From NCBI GenBank assembly GCA_018606805.1, contig JAGYWI010000001.1, positions 297,267 through 361,266 on the forward strand: 64,000 bases of DNA. The letters are read 5' to 3'. Positions 26,575 to 35,166 of the stretch are shown here, one piece after another. The notes beneath the pieces were generated by a model. That model was not told the DNA's origin. It saw only the letters and a list, made by a program, of their open reading frames with translations, and did not search any database. The position numbers and the translations under genes were made by a program. This stretch comes from Candidatus Magnetomicrobium cryptolimnococcus (GTDB lineage Bacteria > Nitrospirota > Thermodesulfovibrionia > Thermodesulfovibrionales > Magnetobacteriaceae). Positions within the stretch are counted from its first letter, which is position 1. The number at the start of each line of letters is the position of its first letter.

Positions 26575-27600
26575 CTACATATGCCGTCCTACAGCATTTG
26601 CAATAGGCTCAAGCTCTTTCATTAAAGTAGCGAAAATGTCCGGCTTCAACGACTGCTCACCATCAGAGAGAGCCTCCTGCGGGTTTGTGTGTACCTCAAG
26701 CATAAGGGCATCAGCCCCAGCAGCAACAGCAGCCTTTGCCATAGGAGCTACCAAATCCCATCTGCCAACCCCATGACTTGGGTCAACAACAACAGGCAAA
26801 TGCGTAAGCTGCTTCAATACAGGTACAGCGCTAAGATCAAGGGTGTTTCTCGTAGCCGTTTCAAACGTACGTATACCCCTTTCGCACAATATTACATTGT
26901 GATTACCACGAGACATAATATACTCAGCCGCCATAAGCCATTCCTTTATTGTAGCACTAAGTCCCCGCTTCAGTAAAACCGGCTTATCAACCGAGCCAAC
27001 CTCTAACAAGAGACGAAAGTTTTGCATATTCCTTGTCCCTATCTGTATAATATCCGTATACTTAACTACTAACTCTATATCCCTTGGGTCCATCAACTCT
27101 GTTACGATAGGCATACCATACTTCTGTCTAGCATCTGCAAGGATTTGAAGCCCTTCCTCACCAAGCCCTTGGAAAGAATACGGTGATGTACGAGGCTTAT
27201 AAGCCCCACCCCTAATAAAGGTAGCCCCCGCAGCCTTAACCTTTTCGGCTATATCCAAAAAGACAGTGCGATTTTCTATAGCACAAGGACCTGCTATAAC
27301 AGGTATCTTTTGCCCACCAATTGTATGACCATTTACATTTATAATGGAGTGCGTTTTCTTTGACTCAAGACTTGCAAGCTTATATGGTTTCATTATTCTC
27401 ATAACGTTTTCCACCCCAGGAGTTACACGAAAGGCATCAGTTTCCTCTTCCGATATGCTTGAAGTATCCCCGATAACACCAATAACAGTCCTTTCCGTTC
27501 CCTTTGATATATTAGTTTTAAGTCCCATATTTTCAAGCTTTTTTACTATATTATCAAGTTCCGACTCCGTTACAGACTGCTTAAGCACTATTATATCCAT
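26575..27600 (-). CDS. aroF: 3-deoxy-7-phosphoheptulonate synthase (AroA I-beta type)
   Basis: DAHP synthase is the entry step to aromatic synthesis. The C-terminal TIM barrel shows [69 protein letters not shown] and VVDPSHGVG. The first 70 residues form a ferredoxin-like regulatory domain ([27 protein letters not shown]) typical of the KDO8PS-like class. At 341 residues the length is normal. It overlaps hisC by 10 bp. Confidence 0.95.
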   Translation of the reverse strand: MDIIVLKQSVTESELDNIVKKLENMGLKTNISKGTERTVIGVIGDTSSISEEETDAFRVTPGVENVMRIMKPYKLASLESKKTHSIINVNGHTIGGQKIPVIAGPCAIENRTVFLDIAEKVKAAGATFIRGGAYKPRTSPYSFQGLGEEGLQILADARQKYGMPIVTELMDPRDIELVVKYTDIIQIGTRNMQNFRLLLEVGSVDKPVLLKRGLSATIKEWLMAAEYIMSRGNHNVILCERGIRTFETATRNTLDLSAVPVLKQLTHLPVVVDPSHGVGRWDLVAPMAKAAVAAGADALMLEVHTNPQEALSDGEQSLKPDIFATLMKELEPIANAVGRHM

Positions 27601-28673
27601 CTGTCTAAAACCTCCTTTAATTCATGTACAAATCTTTTATTTTCGTCATCCTTTCCTATCGTTACCCGTATAGCAGTAGCCCCCATAGGGCGCACTATAA
27701 TCCCTCTTTGTAAAAGCGCTTCATATACTTTATGACAATCACGCTTTAAATCCATGTATATAAAATTCCCCTCCGTCTTTATATAATCAACATGCAGGGC
27801 TTCTAATTCAGCATACAAATATGCCTTTCCCTCTTCATTAAGGGCTATTGTTTTTCTAATATGCTCTTTATCTTTCAAAGCCGCACAAGCCGCCGCCTGA
27901 GCAAGCATATTCGTATTAAAAGGCTCAACAATCTTTCCCATCAATTCAATAACGTACTGATTACTAACCCCATATCCAATACGAAAACCAGCAAGCCCAT
28001 ATATCTTTGAAAATGTCCTTAATATTAAAACATTTCTTCCTTGCCTAATATATTTTAATGTATCAGGATAATCAGCCCTCATCACATATTCAAAATATGC
28101 CTCATCAGAAATAACTAAAACGTGCTCAGGTACCTTCTCCATAAAATCATCAAACTCTGCCGCACTAACCGTAGTGCCTGTTGGATTATTAGGATTTGCT
28201 ATAAACACTATTTTCGTATTATCAGTAATGTTGTCAGCCATTGCAGATAAGTTATGCGCCATTTTTTCCATTGGAACAATAATAGGGCAACCCCCATTTT
28301 TTTTAGTAGATATAAAAAATATAGGAAAGGTAACATCAGCCATAACGCACTCCTGCCCCATACCGACAAATGTCCGCACAGCTATATCAATCAGTTCATT
28401 AGACCCATTACCAAGTATAATGTTGTGCGCCCTAACCCCCAGATGCTCAGCCAAAGCAGTTTTAAGATAATAGCCACTGCCATCAGGGTAGCGGTGCACT
28501 TTACTAAGTAAAAGCTGTACTTCCTGTAGCGCCACAGGTGATGGTCCTAATGGATTTTCATTAGAAGCAAGCTTTATCGAATCTCTTATACCGTACTGTC
28601 TTTCTAATTCCTCAATAGGTTTACCTGGCACATAGGGTTTTATCTCTTTAACATAATCCGGTACCTTAAGCAA
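27591..28673 (-). CDS. hisC: Histidinol-phosphate/aromatic aminotransferase
   Basis: A fold-type I PLP aminotransferase of the HisC family. Family motifs are [49 protein letters not shown] and [18 protein letters not shown] with the PLP lysine. In this position, between pheA and aroF, the product may transaminate phenylpyruvate or prephenate as well as imidazole acetol-phosphate. That is inference from context. At 360 residues the length is usual. Confidence 0.92.
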   Translation of the reverse strand: MLKVPDYVKEIKPYVPGKPIEELERQYGIRDSIKLASNENPLGPSPVALQEVQLLLSKVHRYPDGSGYYLKTALAEHLGVRAHNIILGNGSNELIDIAVRTFVGMGQECVMADVTFPIFFISTKKNGGCPIIVPMEKMAHNLSAMADNITDNTKIVFIANPNNPTGTTVSAAEFDDFMEKVPEHVLVISDEAYFEYVMRADYPDTLKYIRQGRNVLILRTFSKIYGLAGFRIGYGVSNQYVIELMGKIVEPFNTNMLAQAAACAALKDKEHIRKTIALNEEGKAYLYAELEALHVDYIKTEGNFIYMDLKRDCHKVYEALLQRGIIVRPMGATAIRVTIGKDDENKRFVHELKEVLDRWI

Positions 28674-28693
28674 TGATAATTTCTCCAGTTTGT

Positions 28694-29782
28694 TTATTTT
28701 TCTATAGTATCCATAGCTGGGTAAGAACCCAGTATTTGCATCTTAGTACTGTGTTTTTTAACACCATCAATAGCGCGCCGCACCTTCCTATCATCAATAT
28801 GCCCTTCAATAACAACAAAAAAGACATAATCCCACGCCTTCTTACGTGAGGGTCTTGACTCTATCTTAGTTAAATTAATATTAGCCTTCTTAAATGGCGT
28901 TAAAATCTTATGCAAAGCCCCCGGTTCATCAGCAAGGGCAAACATTATTAATGTCCTATCTTTACCAGTCCTTTCATGCGGCTTCGTTGATATAACAAGA
29001 AATCGAGTAACATTATCCTTAGTGTTTTCAATATTTCTTTCAACAAAGTTTAAATCATATAATCGTGCAGCAAGTTCACTACCAATAGCACCAGCCCCTT
29101 CCTCATCAGCAGCCTTAGTGGCGGCATCGGCCGTGCTTACCGTATCTATAATTGGCACGCCAAACATATACGTTTCAAGCCACTTTCGACACTGCGCTAT
29201 AGCCTGCGGATGAGAGTATATTTTCTTAACCTCCGCCCTTTCCTTTACTTTAGATAGCAAATTGTGATTGATTTCAATCATCAACTCCGCATACACATTT
29301 AAGGTAAACTCACCAAAAACATCAAGCGTATAGTTAACCGCCCCTTCATTAGAATTTTCTATGGGCACAACCCCGTACTCAGCCTTTTTAGCCTCTACGG
29401 TTTCAAAAACATCCCTTATGGTTCTTGCAGGTATAAGCTTAGCGGATGAACTAAAATACCTTAAGGCTGCAAGATGCGTATAAGTAGACGGCGGCCCGAG
29501 ATAAGACACCGTAATAGACTGCTCTAAAGATAAAGAGGCATAAAATATCTCTTGAAATATAAACCTTAAAGTATCGTTAGGAAATTTCCCTTTGTTGAGA
29601 CCAGTAAGACGGTCTAAAATCTGCTTTTCCCTCTCAGGATTATAAAACTGCAGACTTTCCCCCTTCTTAAGCTCCCCTACCTGTAGAGCAACCTCTGCCC
29701 TTTTGTTTAAGAGTTCTAAAATACTATTATCTATATCATCTATTTTATCCCTCAGGGCCTTTAAGTCATTCACTTGTTTCAT
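28694..29782 (-). CDS. pheA: Chorismate mutase/prephenate dehydratase (P-protein)
   Basis: The N-terminal AroQ chorismate mutase (residues 5-85: LRDKIDDIDNSILELLNKRAEVALQVGELKK) is fused to prephenate dehydratase (SYLGPPSTYTHLAALRYF, VVPIENSNEGAVNYTLD, NVTRFLVIS). A C-terminal ACT domain follows (FALADEPGALHKILTPFKKANINLTKIESRPS). The ESRPS motif is where phenylalanine binds for feedback inhibition. At 362 residues the length is standard. It is the first gene of the aromatic operon. Confidence 0.95.
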   Translation of the reverse strand: MKQVNDLKALRDKIDDIDNSILELLNKRAEVALQVGELKKGESLQFYNPEREKQILDRLTGLNKGKFPNDTLRFIFQEIFYASLSLEQSITVSYLGPPSTYTHLAALRYFSSSAKLIPARTIRDVFETVEAKKAEYGVVPIENSNEGAVNYTLDVFGEFTLNVYAELMIEINHNLLSKVKERAEVKKIYSHPQAIAQCRKWLETYMFGVPIIDTVSTADAATKAADEEGAGAIGSELAARLYDLNFVERNIENTKDNVTRFLVISTKPHERTGKDRTLIMFALADEPGALHKILTPFKKANINLTKIESRPSRKKAWDYVFFVVIEGHIDDRKVRRAIDGVKKHSTKMQILGSYPAMDTIEK

Positions 29783-30165
29783 CTGATTTGCCTTCCGGAA
29801 GATTTTTTTATTGAATCTTAGTATTTTAACAAAACAATATTATTTAATCAATAGGAAATTAAGAAAAAAAAGGAGATAATGCCTTTAGCAACATGCAACA
29901 AAGTAATATAGCCCCTTAAGTCGGAGGGATATGGTACATTTTATTTACAACATTTTAAAATTTTATCATTATAGCATTTTTATCAAATCAAAAATTGATA
30001 CAATCCTTATATTAAAAATAATTATTGCCACACTATGTACTGAACTATTATAATAGATAAATATTATTGCTGTGGAACAGAGGGAGTGCATTTTGGCAAT
30101 GTTAATAAAAAAATGGCCAATAAAGTATATAATTTATAAGAATCACTTAAAAATAGGATAATGCC
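29783..30165. other. AT-rich divergent intergenic region with promoters
   Basis: 383 bp between divergent pheA (-) and the coiled-coil gene (+), about 25% GC. It contains one well-formed plus-strand promoter (30025-30054). No ORF, RNA gene or member of the dispersed repeat families is seen. A leader attenuator for pheA would be expected here, but no Phe-rich leader peptide was recognised. Confidence 0.5.
30025..30054 (+). promoter_or_regulatory. Candidate sigma-70 promoter for the coiled-coil gene
   Basis: TTGCCA (30025-30030), an 18-base spacer and a perfect TATAAT (30049-30054). The transcript would have a leader of about 105 bases before the ATG at 30166. Confidence 0.5.
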
Positions 30166-30879
30166 ATGATAAAAATATTAGATTTATATAATACCTTAAA
30201 AGACACACTTGGCGAAGAAGGTACAAGAGGTATAATTGATGCCTTTGAGGATGTATCAGAAAAAGGACATGCAAATCTTGCCACGAAAGAAGATATTATA
30301 AAGCTTGATAATAAAATAGAAATAATCAATCAAAGGCTTGAAAATAAAGCCACAAAAGATGACTTATTTAAAGTAGAAATAAAACTAAATGAACAAATAA
30401 CTAAAATTGAAAAGGAACTTGAAAATAAAGCTACAAAAGATGAAATAGCTAAATTAAGAGAGGACATAGTTAAACTCGAAGGTAGACTACGAGAAGACAT
30501 GGTTAAACTCGAAGGTAGACTACGAGAAGACATGGTTAAACTCGAAGGTAGACTTTTAAACCAGCTATCTTCTCTTGAACTAAAACTTAGTGAACAGGCC
30601 ACTGCTCTTGAACTAAAACTTAGTGAACAGGCCACTGCTCTTGAACTAAAACTTAGTGAACAGGCCACTGCTCTTGAACTAAAAATTAGTGCACAGTTCA
30701 ATTCTTTTGAAAATAAATTATCAACCCAGCTCACTTCCTTTAAAAACGAATCTGACAAACAAAGGATTGCATTTGAACATAAGGTATTTGTATTATTTGT
30801 AATTCTAGTTTTTATAATTATTGTAACGAACCCAAAAGCAATAGAATTACTTGGAAAGTTATTTGATATAATAATTTAA
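30166..30879 (+). CDS. Hendecad-repeat coiled-coil protein with C-terminal membrane anchor
   Basis: A 237-residue protein resembling DUF1640/CCDC90-like coiled-coil proteins. After about 45 residues (DLYNTLKDTLGEEGTRGIIDAFEDV) a long helix runs to about residue 205. Two sets of 11-residue repeats are near-identical at DNA level (33 bp units): LEGRLREDMVK at residues 105-127, and LELKLSEQATA at residues 139-171. The C-terminus (VFVLFVILVFIIIVTNP) is a membrane helix, giving a tail-anchored rod. Function is unknown; scaffolding or channel regulation is possible. Confidence 0.7.
   Translation: MIKILDLYNTLKDTLGEEGTRGIIDAFEDVSEKGHANLATKEDIIKLDNKIEIINQRLENKATKDDLFKVEIKLNEQITKIEKELENKATKDEIAKLREDIVKLEGRLREDMVKLEGRLREDMVKLEGRLLNQLSSLELKLSEQATALELKLSEQATALELKLSEQATALELKISAQFNSFENKLSTQLTSFKNESDKQRIAFEHKVFVLFVILVFIIIVTNPKAIELLGKLFDIII
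30470..30695 (+). repeat. Two in-frame 33-bp tandem repeat arrays inside the coiled-coil gene
   Basis: Array 1 (about 30471-30553) repeats GTTAAACTCGAAGGTAGACT plus 13 bases; array 2 (about 30588-30680) repeats CTTGAACTAAAACTTAGTGA plus 13 bases. Each has two to three nearly exact units of 33 bp, so each repeat adds exactly 11 residues without changing the frame. Confidence 0.85.
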
Positions 30880-30979
30880 CACAACAAAGTACCCCTCTAA
30901 CAATCAATACAATGCTTTAAAGGTATAAGTATTACAAAATGGAAGGTATAAATAATTAAAAATTATTACTGAATCCCTA

Positions 30980-31999
30980 ATGACGATGAAAAAAAAAGTA
31001 CTTATTGCAATGAGCGGTGGGGTTGATTCATCAATAGCCGCACACCTTTTAAAAAACAATGGATATGATGTAATAGGTGTAACATTCATGTTAGGCAATA
31101 ACAAAGAAGATGCAATACAATCTGCCAAAGATAATGCTAAATTTCTCGGAATAGAGCATTTTGTTGTAAATATAAGCAGTGATTTTAATGATAAAGTTAT
31201 AAACTATTTTACTAGTAGCTATTTGCAGGGGTTAACTCCAAATCCTTGTATACAGTGCAATAAACACATAAAATTTCCATATTTATTAAAAGAAGCAGAC
31301 AAATTAAACATTCCATTTATAGCCACAGGACACTACGTTAATGTATCCAATCTATTCACCCTACAAAAAGCACTGGATGCAAAAAAAGATCAATCCTACT
31401 TCCTTTATGCTTTAGATGAATCAACGCTAAAACGCGTTATTTTTCCAATTGGCGGTTATTTGAAAAAAGAAATCCGTAGTCTTGCTGAAACACTGGAAAT
31501 ACCTGCCTCAAAAAGGTCAGAAAGCCAAGAAATATGCTTTGTTGAAGACAATAATTACCGTCAATTATTAAAGCAAGACGTATCATACGGCCCAATTAAA
31601 ACACTTGAAGGTAAAATAATTGGAACACACAAAGGCCTATTTAACTATACAATTGGCCAAAGAAAAGGGCTTGGCATAGCAACAGGCAGTCCCATATACG
31701 TAATCGGAATGGATAATCAATCAAATGCACTATTAGTAGGTCCAAAGGACCGTGCCCTTGTAAATGAATTTACTATTAAAACCCCACACATAGTATACAA
31801 ACCAAAAATAATTGACACCAACTCAGTCTTAGTAAAATTCCGCTCAACTATGAAAGAAGTCCCATGCCACATCTTTCCACTTGATGACGACACGTGGCGT
31901 ATAGTATTTGAAACCCCCCAATGGGCACCAGCCAAAGGACAAAGCGCTGTTTTCTACGAAACAAACGGTTTAGTCATTGGTGGAGGCATTATTTACTAG
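30980..31999 (+). CDS. mnmA: tRNA-specific 2-thiouridylase
   Basis: An ATP-pyrophosphatase that makes 2-thiouridine at position 34 of tRNA-Lys/Glu/Gln. The PP-loop is AMSGGVDSSIAA. The two catalytic cysteines are in GLTPNPCIQCNKHIKF and SQEICFVED. ATGHYVNV, DQSYFLYAL and FNYTIGQRKGLGIA are family motifs. At 339 residues it is slightly short but contains the central and C-terminal beta domains. The first two residues (MT) may be optional, since a second ATG lies 6 bases downstream. A terminator lies downstream at 32149. Confidence 0.93.
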   Translation: MTMKKKVLIAMSGGVDSSIAAHLLKNNGYDVIGVTFMLGNNKEDAIQSAKDNAKFLGIEHFVVNISSDFNDKVINYFTSSYLQGLTPNPCIQCNKHIKFPYLLKEADKLNIPFIATGHYVNVSNLFTLQKALDAKKDQSYFLYALDESTLKRVIFPIGGYLKKEIRSLAETLEIPASKRSESQEICFVEDNNYRQLLKQDVSYGPIKTLEGKIIGTHKGLFNYTIGQRKGLGIATGSPIYVIGMDNQSNALLVGPKDRALVNEFTIKTPHIVYKPKIIDTNSVLVKFRSTMKEVPCHIFPLDDDTWRIVFETPQWAPAKGQSAVFYETNGLVIGGGIIY

Positions 32000-32107
32000 T
32001 CCACAACATATACAAACAATCACCAATAACAGCCAGTGAACTATAAATTTAGGGATGGGAGAAAAATCCCAGCAACAACACATCCAATTGCGCTACTTTA
32101 CGTCAAG

Positions 32108-32130
32108 CCTCTGCGCTAGCTCCAAAAGAG
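32108..32130 (+). repeat. Short dispersed module shared with 7609-7630
   Basis: CCTCTGCGCTAGCTCCAAAA, with GTCAAG just upstream, matches the module upstream of ilvE. It precedes the mnmA terminator. Confidence 0.45.
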
Positions 32131-32148
32131 TTATAGAGGGGGTTTAAG

Positions 32149-32175
32149 GGGGAGATATTTTTCCTCCCCTTTTTT
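32149..32175 (+). terminator. Intrinsic terminator of mnmA
   Basis: GGGGAG (32149-32154) pairs with CTCCCC (32164-32169), and six T residues follow. It is 150 bases past the mnmA stop and oriented to end that transcript. Confidence 0.6.
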
Positions 32176-32180
32176 GCGCC

Positions 32181-32247
32181 AAATCGCAGACGGGAAAGAG
32201 TACCACCCATTTTTTTTACGGGTGATACTCTTTCCCGTCTGCGATTT
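32181..32247. repeat. Long near-perfect inverted repeat (28-bp arms)
   Basis: AAATCGCAGACGGGAAAGAG and the following bases to 32208 are matched by the reverse complement at 32220-32247, with one mismatch in 28 positions. An 11-base T-rich loop separates the arms. This is much longer than an intrinsic terminator hairpin. It may be a small palindromic mobile element or a transcript-end structure. Confidence 0.85.
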
Positions 32248-32329
32248 ACTCGTTATGCCTGCAAAAGTCTTGGAAAAAAACTATCCGCACTCTCACCATA
32301 CAGCATTTAGCACTACATGCTATGTATAG

Positions 32330-32427
32330 CCTGCGAGACAGAAGTTTTAGGAAAGGACGTGTAGGCACGTCTCCCTGGGGTGCTGGGGGACACCCCTTTT
32401 GCCTAAAAGGGTTTCCCCCCGCTCTTC
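32330..32427 (-). repeat. Dispersed hairpin repeat, family 2, copy 3
   Basis: On the minus strand: GAGCGGGGGGAAACCCTTTT, AGGC, AAAAGGG, then a G/C-rich stretch of about 40 bases and CTTTCCTAAAACTTCTG, followed by CTCGCAGG. It aligns over most of its length to the element at 60186-60261, with an extra stretch of about 20 bases in this copy. The hairpin core is 32394-32411. Confidence 0.75.
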
Positions 32428-32441
32428 TATCTTTACATTCT

Positions 32442-33701
32442 TTACATTTTTCCAATATCTCGCCTAAAATATTTATTATCAAACTGAATTTTTTCAATAG
32501 CCCTATATGCCAATAGTTTTGCAGTATGAATATCTGCCCCATAAGCGCCAACACAAAGCACCCGTCCTGAAGAACTAACCACCGATGAACCACTAAAGGC
32601 AGTACCTGAGTGAAAGACCATAACGTCCTGCTCTTTTGCAGCATCTTCAAGACCTGTAATAGTTTTTTGTGCCTCATACCCACCGGGGTAGCCTTTTGAT
32701 GCCAAAACAACACAAACCGAAGCCCCATCTTTCCACTTCACTTCAAGCTCGTGCAACCTTTCTTCATTAATAGCCATAGCAATATCAAGTAAATCAGTAT
32801 CAAGACGCATAAGTACAGCCTGAGCCTCTGGGTCTCCAAAGCGGCAGTTGAACTCTAAAACATAGGGCTTACCATTTTTAATCATTAAGCCAGCATAAAG
32901 CACACCCTTATAGTTTATACCTTCCTTTTTCATACCGGCAATGGCAGGCACCATGATAGTGCTCATAATGGTGTCTTCCATTTCAGGCGTAATAAAATGT
33001 ACAGGAGAGTATGCCCCCATACCACCAGTGTTTGGTCCTTTGTCGTTTTCGTAAATCCTTTTATAATCTTGAGAGCTAACCATTGGCATTACCGTATTCC
33101 CATCGGTAAATACCATAAAAGATGCCTCCTTACCAAAAAGACATTCTTCAATAATAACCTTATCACCTGCCTCGCCAAAAGCCCTCTCGTTCATTATATA
33201 ATCAACTGCCTCAAAGGCCTCAGTCTCTGTCAGGGCAACAAAGACCCCTTTACCAGCAGCAAGCCCATCAGCCTTTACAACAATAGGAGCCCCTTTTAGG
33301 CGTATATATTCTTTAGCATGTACATGGTAGCTAAAAACCTTGTACTCTGCCGTAGGTATCTTATAACTCCTTAAAAAATCCTTAGCAAAACTCTTACTCG
33401 ACTCAAGCATGGCAGCTCTTTTTTGAGGTCCAACAATATTTAATCCCTCACGCTGAAAAGCATCAACAATTCCCCTTGCTAGCGGCACTTCCGGTCCCAC
33501 TATCGTACACTCTATCCACTCGTACTTAGCAAAATCAATCAGTGCCTCAAAATCATCAACAGCAACATCCACACACTTGGCAAGTTCCGCAATCCCAGCA
33601 TTACCAGGACAACAATATATACCCTTTATCTTATTACTTTTCGAAAGACTCCACACAAGGGCATGCTCCCTACCACCACCACCTATCACTAAAACCTTCA
33701 T
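32442..33701 (-). CDS. purD: Phosphoribosylamine-glycine ligase (GAR synthetase)
   Basis: The second enzyme of purine synthesis, with an ATP-grasp fold. Motifs include VLVIGGGGREHALVWSLSKS, GNAGIAELA, VGPEVPLARGIVDAF, APIVVKADGLAAGKGVFVA, GGMGAYSPV, GVLYAGLMI and LEFNCRFGDPEAQ. At 419 residues it has the normal length. It is apparently a single-gene unit here; the other pur genes are not adjacent. The radical SAM gene ends 29 bp upstream. Confidence 0.95.
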   Translation of the reverse strand: MKVLVIGGGGREHALVWSLSKSNKIKGIYCCPGNAGIAELAKCVDVAVDDFEALIDFAKYEWIECTIVGPEVPLARGIVDAFQREGLNIVGPQKRAAMLESSKSFAKDFLRSYKIPTAEYKVFSYHVHAKEYIRLKGAPIVVKADGLAAGKGVFVALTETEAFEAVDYIMNERAFGEAGDKVIIEECLFGKEASFMVFTDGNTVMPMVSSQDYKRIYENDKGPNTGGMGAYSPVHFITPEMEDTIMSTIMVPAIAGMKKEGINYKGVLYAGLMIKNGKPYVLEFNCRFGDPEAQAVLMRLDTDLLDIAMAINEERLHELEVKWKDGASVCVVLASKGYPGGYEAQKTITGLEDAAKEQDVMVFHSGTAFSGSSVVSSSGRVLCVGAYGADIHTAKLLAYRAIEKIQFDNKYFRRDIGKM

Positions 33702-33730
33702 ATTTTAATTAAACCTCTTTATAATAAATA

Positions 33731-35155
33731 TTACACTTTAAAAATTTTACCACCTGCAACCCTAAATCCAGTATGTAACTCTATAAAATCCCGAAAAGAC
33801 AGTAGTTGCCCCACCGTATAACTTTTGTTAAAATAGTGCAGCTTCCGATACCACCTCAAAAGCGTCTTTAACCCTCGTTCACACGTATAGTACGGAAAAG
33901 GCTTATCACCTAACCAATACGCCTCATCAATACAACCTTTTTCCTTTGCCCTTTCAAATATCCGAGTACCTGGCGCTATCATAGTTATTTGCGGCAATAC
34001 AATATCGGGATTTATTTGTTTTAGTAAACTTATAGTACTATCAATAGTCCTTTCAGTCTCACCGGGGTTACCAGCCATAAGAAAAGCCCCTGCAAGTATA
34101 CCAGCCCTTTTTGTCCATAAAAAGGCATTGATAACATCCGCACGCCTTACCTTTTTTTGCACAAAAGAAAGAACCTCCTCAGATGCCGACTCAACACCAT
34201 ATAAGATACAAATACACCCTGCCTTTTTTGCTATTAGCAGCATCTCAGGGGATACAAAATTAACGGCAGTCTCAAACCCCCACTGAATATCTAACCCTCT
34301 TCTTAAGATTTCTTCACATATAGCCTTGACCCTATCCTCATCCACAGTAAAGATATCATCCGTTATGATTATAAACTGCACACCATAATCCTTCTGAAGC
34401 ATCTCCATCTCATCAACAACACTTTTATATCCGCGCCGTGTCCACTTACGTTTCCATATAAGCGGCGCAGAACAATAGCCACAGGCACTTACACAACCGC
34501 GCGAGGTAGACATAGTAGCGTATTTGGGCACATCCTTACACCCAAGCAGCCTGTATATAGTTTTAATAAAATCCCACCCGGCATAGTCATCCATGTCAAC
34601 AAGATGATAAGCCGGATATGGCAGTGCATCAAGGGCTTGTATCCTTTGCCTTGGAGCAGTTACAACTACATTTGAGCCATTATTATAAGCTATACCATCA
34701 ACACTATTGAGGCTACTACCACGCTGCCATGCCTCCAAAAGACTAACCATGGTATCTTCACCTTCGCCAATAACTAGGGCATCAGGGCGACAGTGTTGAA
34801 GTACTTGAGCTGGCAATATACTTGGATGGGGTCCACCGAGCACTATTTTTATTTTATCATCAATAGCCCTAATTAACCCTACAAGTCTATACCACGAGGC
34901 ACGCTGATCGCTTAAACACTGTATACCAATAACGTCCGGTGCAACCTCTCTTATATAGGCTTCAATCTGATTAAAATCATAACCCTTAACGTAGGCATCA
35001 AGAATACGAAGCCTGTGTCCATACTTTTCAAGAGTCGAGGCAATGTAGCCAATGCCAAGTGGCATTGTGTATGTTTTAACAGGTGTTTTTTCTAGATATC
35101 TGCTATAACTATTGCTAACATATGGGGGAGGATTTATTAAAAGGACATTCGACAT
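33731..35155 (-). CDS. B12-binding domain radical SAM protein
   Basis: The N-terminal cobalamin-binding-like domain (VLLINPPPY..., LGIGYIASTLEKYGHRLRILDAY, VLGGPHPSILP, IGEGEDTMVSL) is followed by a radical SAM core. Its 4Fe-4S motif is STSRGCVSACGYC (CxxxCxxC). The 474-residue length and order match the large cobalamin-dependent family including HpnJ/BchE-like enzymes, which methylate or rearrange lipids, tetrapyrroles and other molecules. The substrate cannot be deduced. It is 11 bp downstream of a Gfo/Idh oxidoreductase gene, so the two probably act together. Confidence 0.85.
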   Translation of the reverse strand: MSNVLLINPPPYVSNSYSRYLEKTPVKTYTMPLGIGYIASTLEKYGHRLRILDAYVKGYDFNQIEAYIREVAPDVIGIQCLSDQRASWYRLVGLIRAIDDKIKIVLGGPHPSILPAQVLQHCRPDALVIGEGEDTMVSLLEAWQRGSSLNSVDGIAYNNGSNVVVTAPRQRIQALDALPYPAYHLVDMDDYAGWDFIKTIYRLLGCKDVPKYATMSTSRGCVSACGYCSAPLIWKRKWTRRGYKSVVDEMEMLQKDYGVQFIIITDDIFTVDEDRVKAICEEILRRGLDIQWGFETAVNFVSPEMLLIAKKAGCICILYGVESASEEVLSFVQKKVRRADVINAFLWTKRAGILAGAFLMAGNPGETERTIDSTISLLKQINPDIVLPQITMIAPGTRIFERAKEKGCIDEAYWLGDKPFPYYTCERGLKTLLRWYRKLHYFNKSYTVGQLLSFRDFIELHTGFRVAGGKIFKV

Positions 35156-35166
35156 ATATAACCTTT

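Larger units (their letters stand above)
32000..32441. other. Repeat-rich convergent intergenic region
   Basis: 442 bp between convergent mnmA and purD. It contains a repeat module (32108), a terminator (32149), a long inverted repeat (32181-32247) and a family 2 repeat (32330-32427). The only long reading frame (minus, 32246-32728) runs into purD out of frame and looks spurious. Confidence 0.6.

Noticed and set aside
30470..30695. Direct repeats resembling a CRISPR array
   Set aside because: The units are contiguous without spacers, in frame, and encode coiled-coil heptad/hendecad residues.
30330..30758. 142-codon antisense frame with Ser-rich repeats
   Set aside because: It is the mirror of the hendecad array on the opposite strand, with no start context; typical for repeat-containing genes.
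32246..32728. 160-codon minus-strand frame overlapping purD
   Set aside because: Most of it is out of frame with the clear purD gene and the rest lies in repeats; no coding features.
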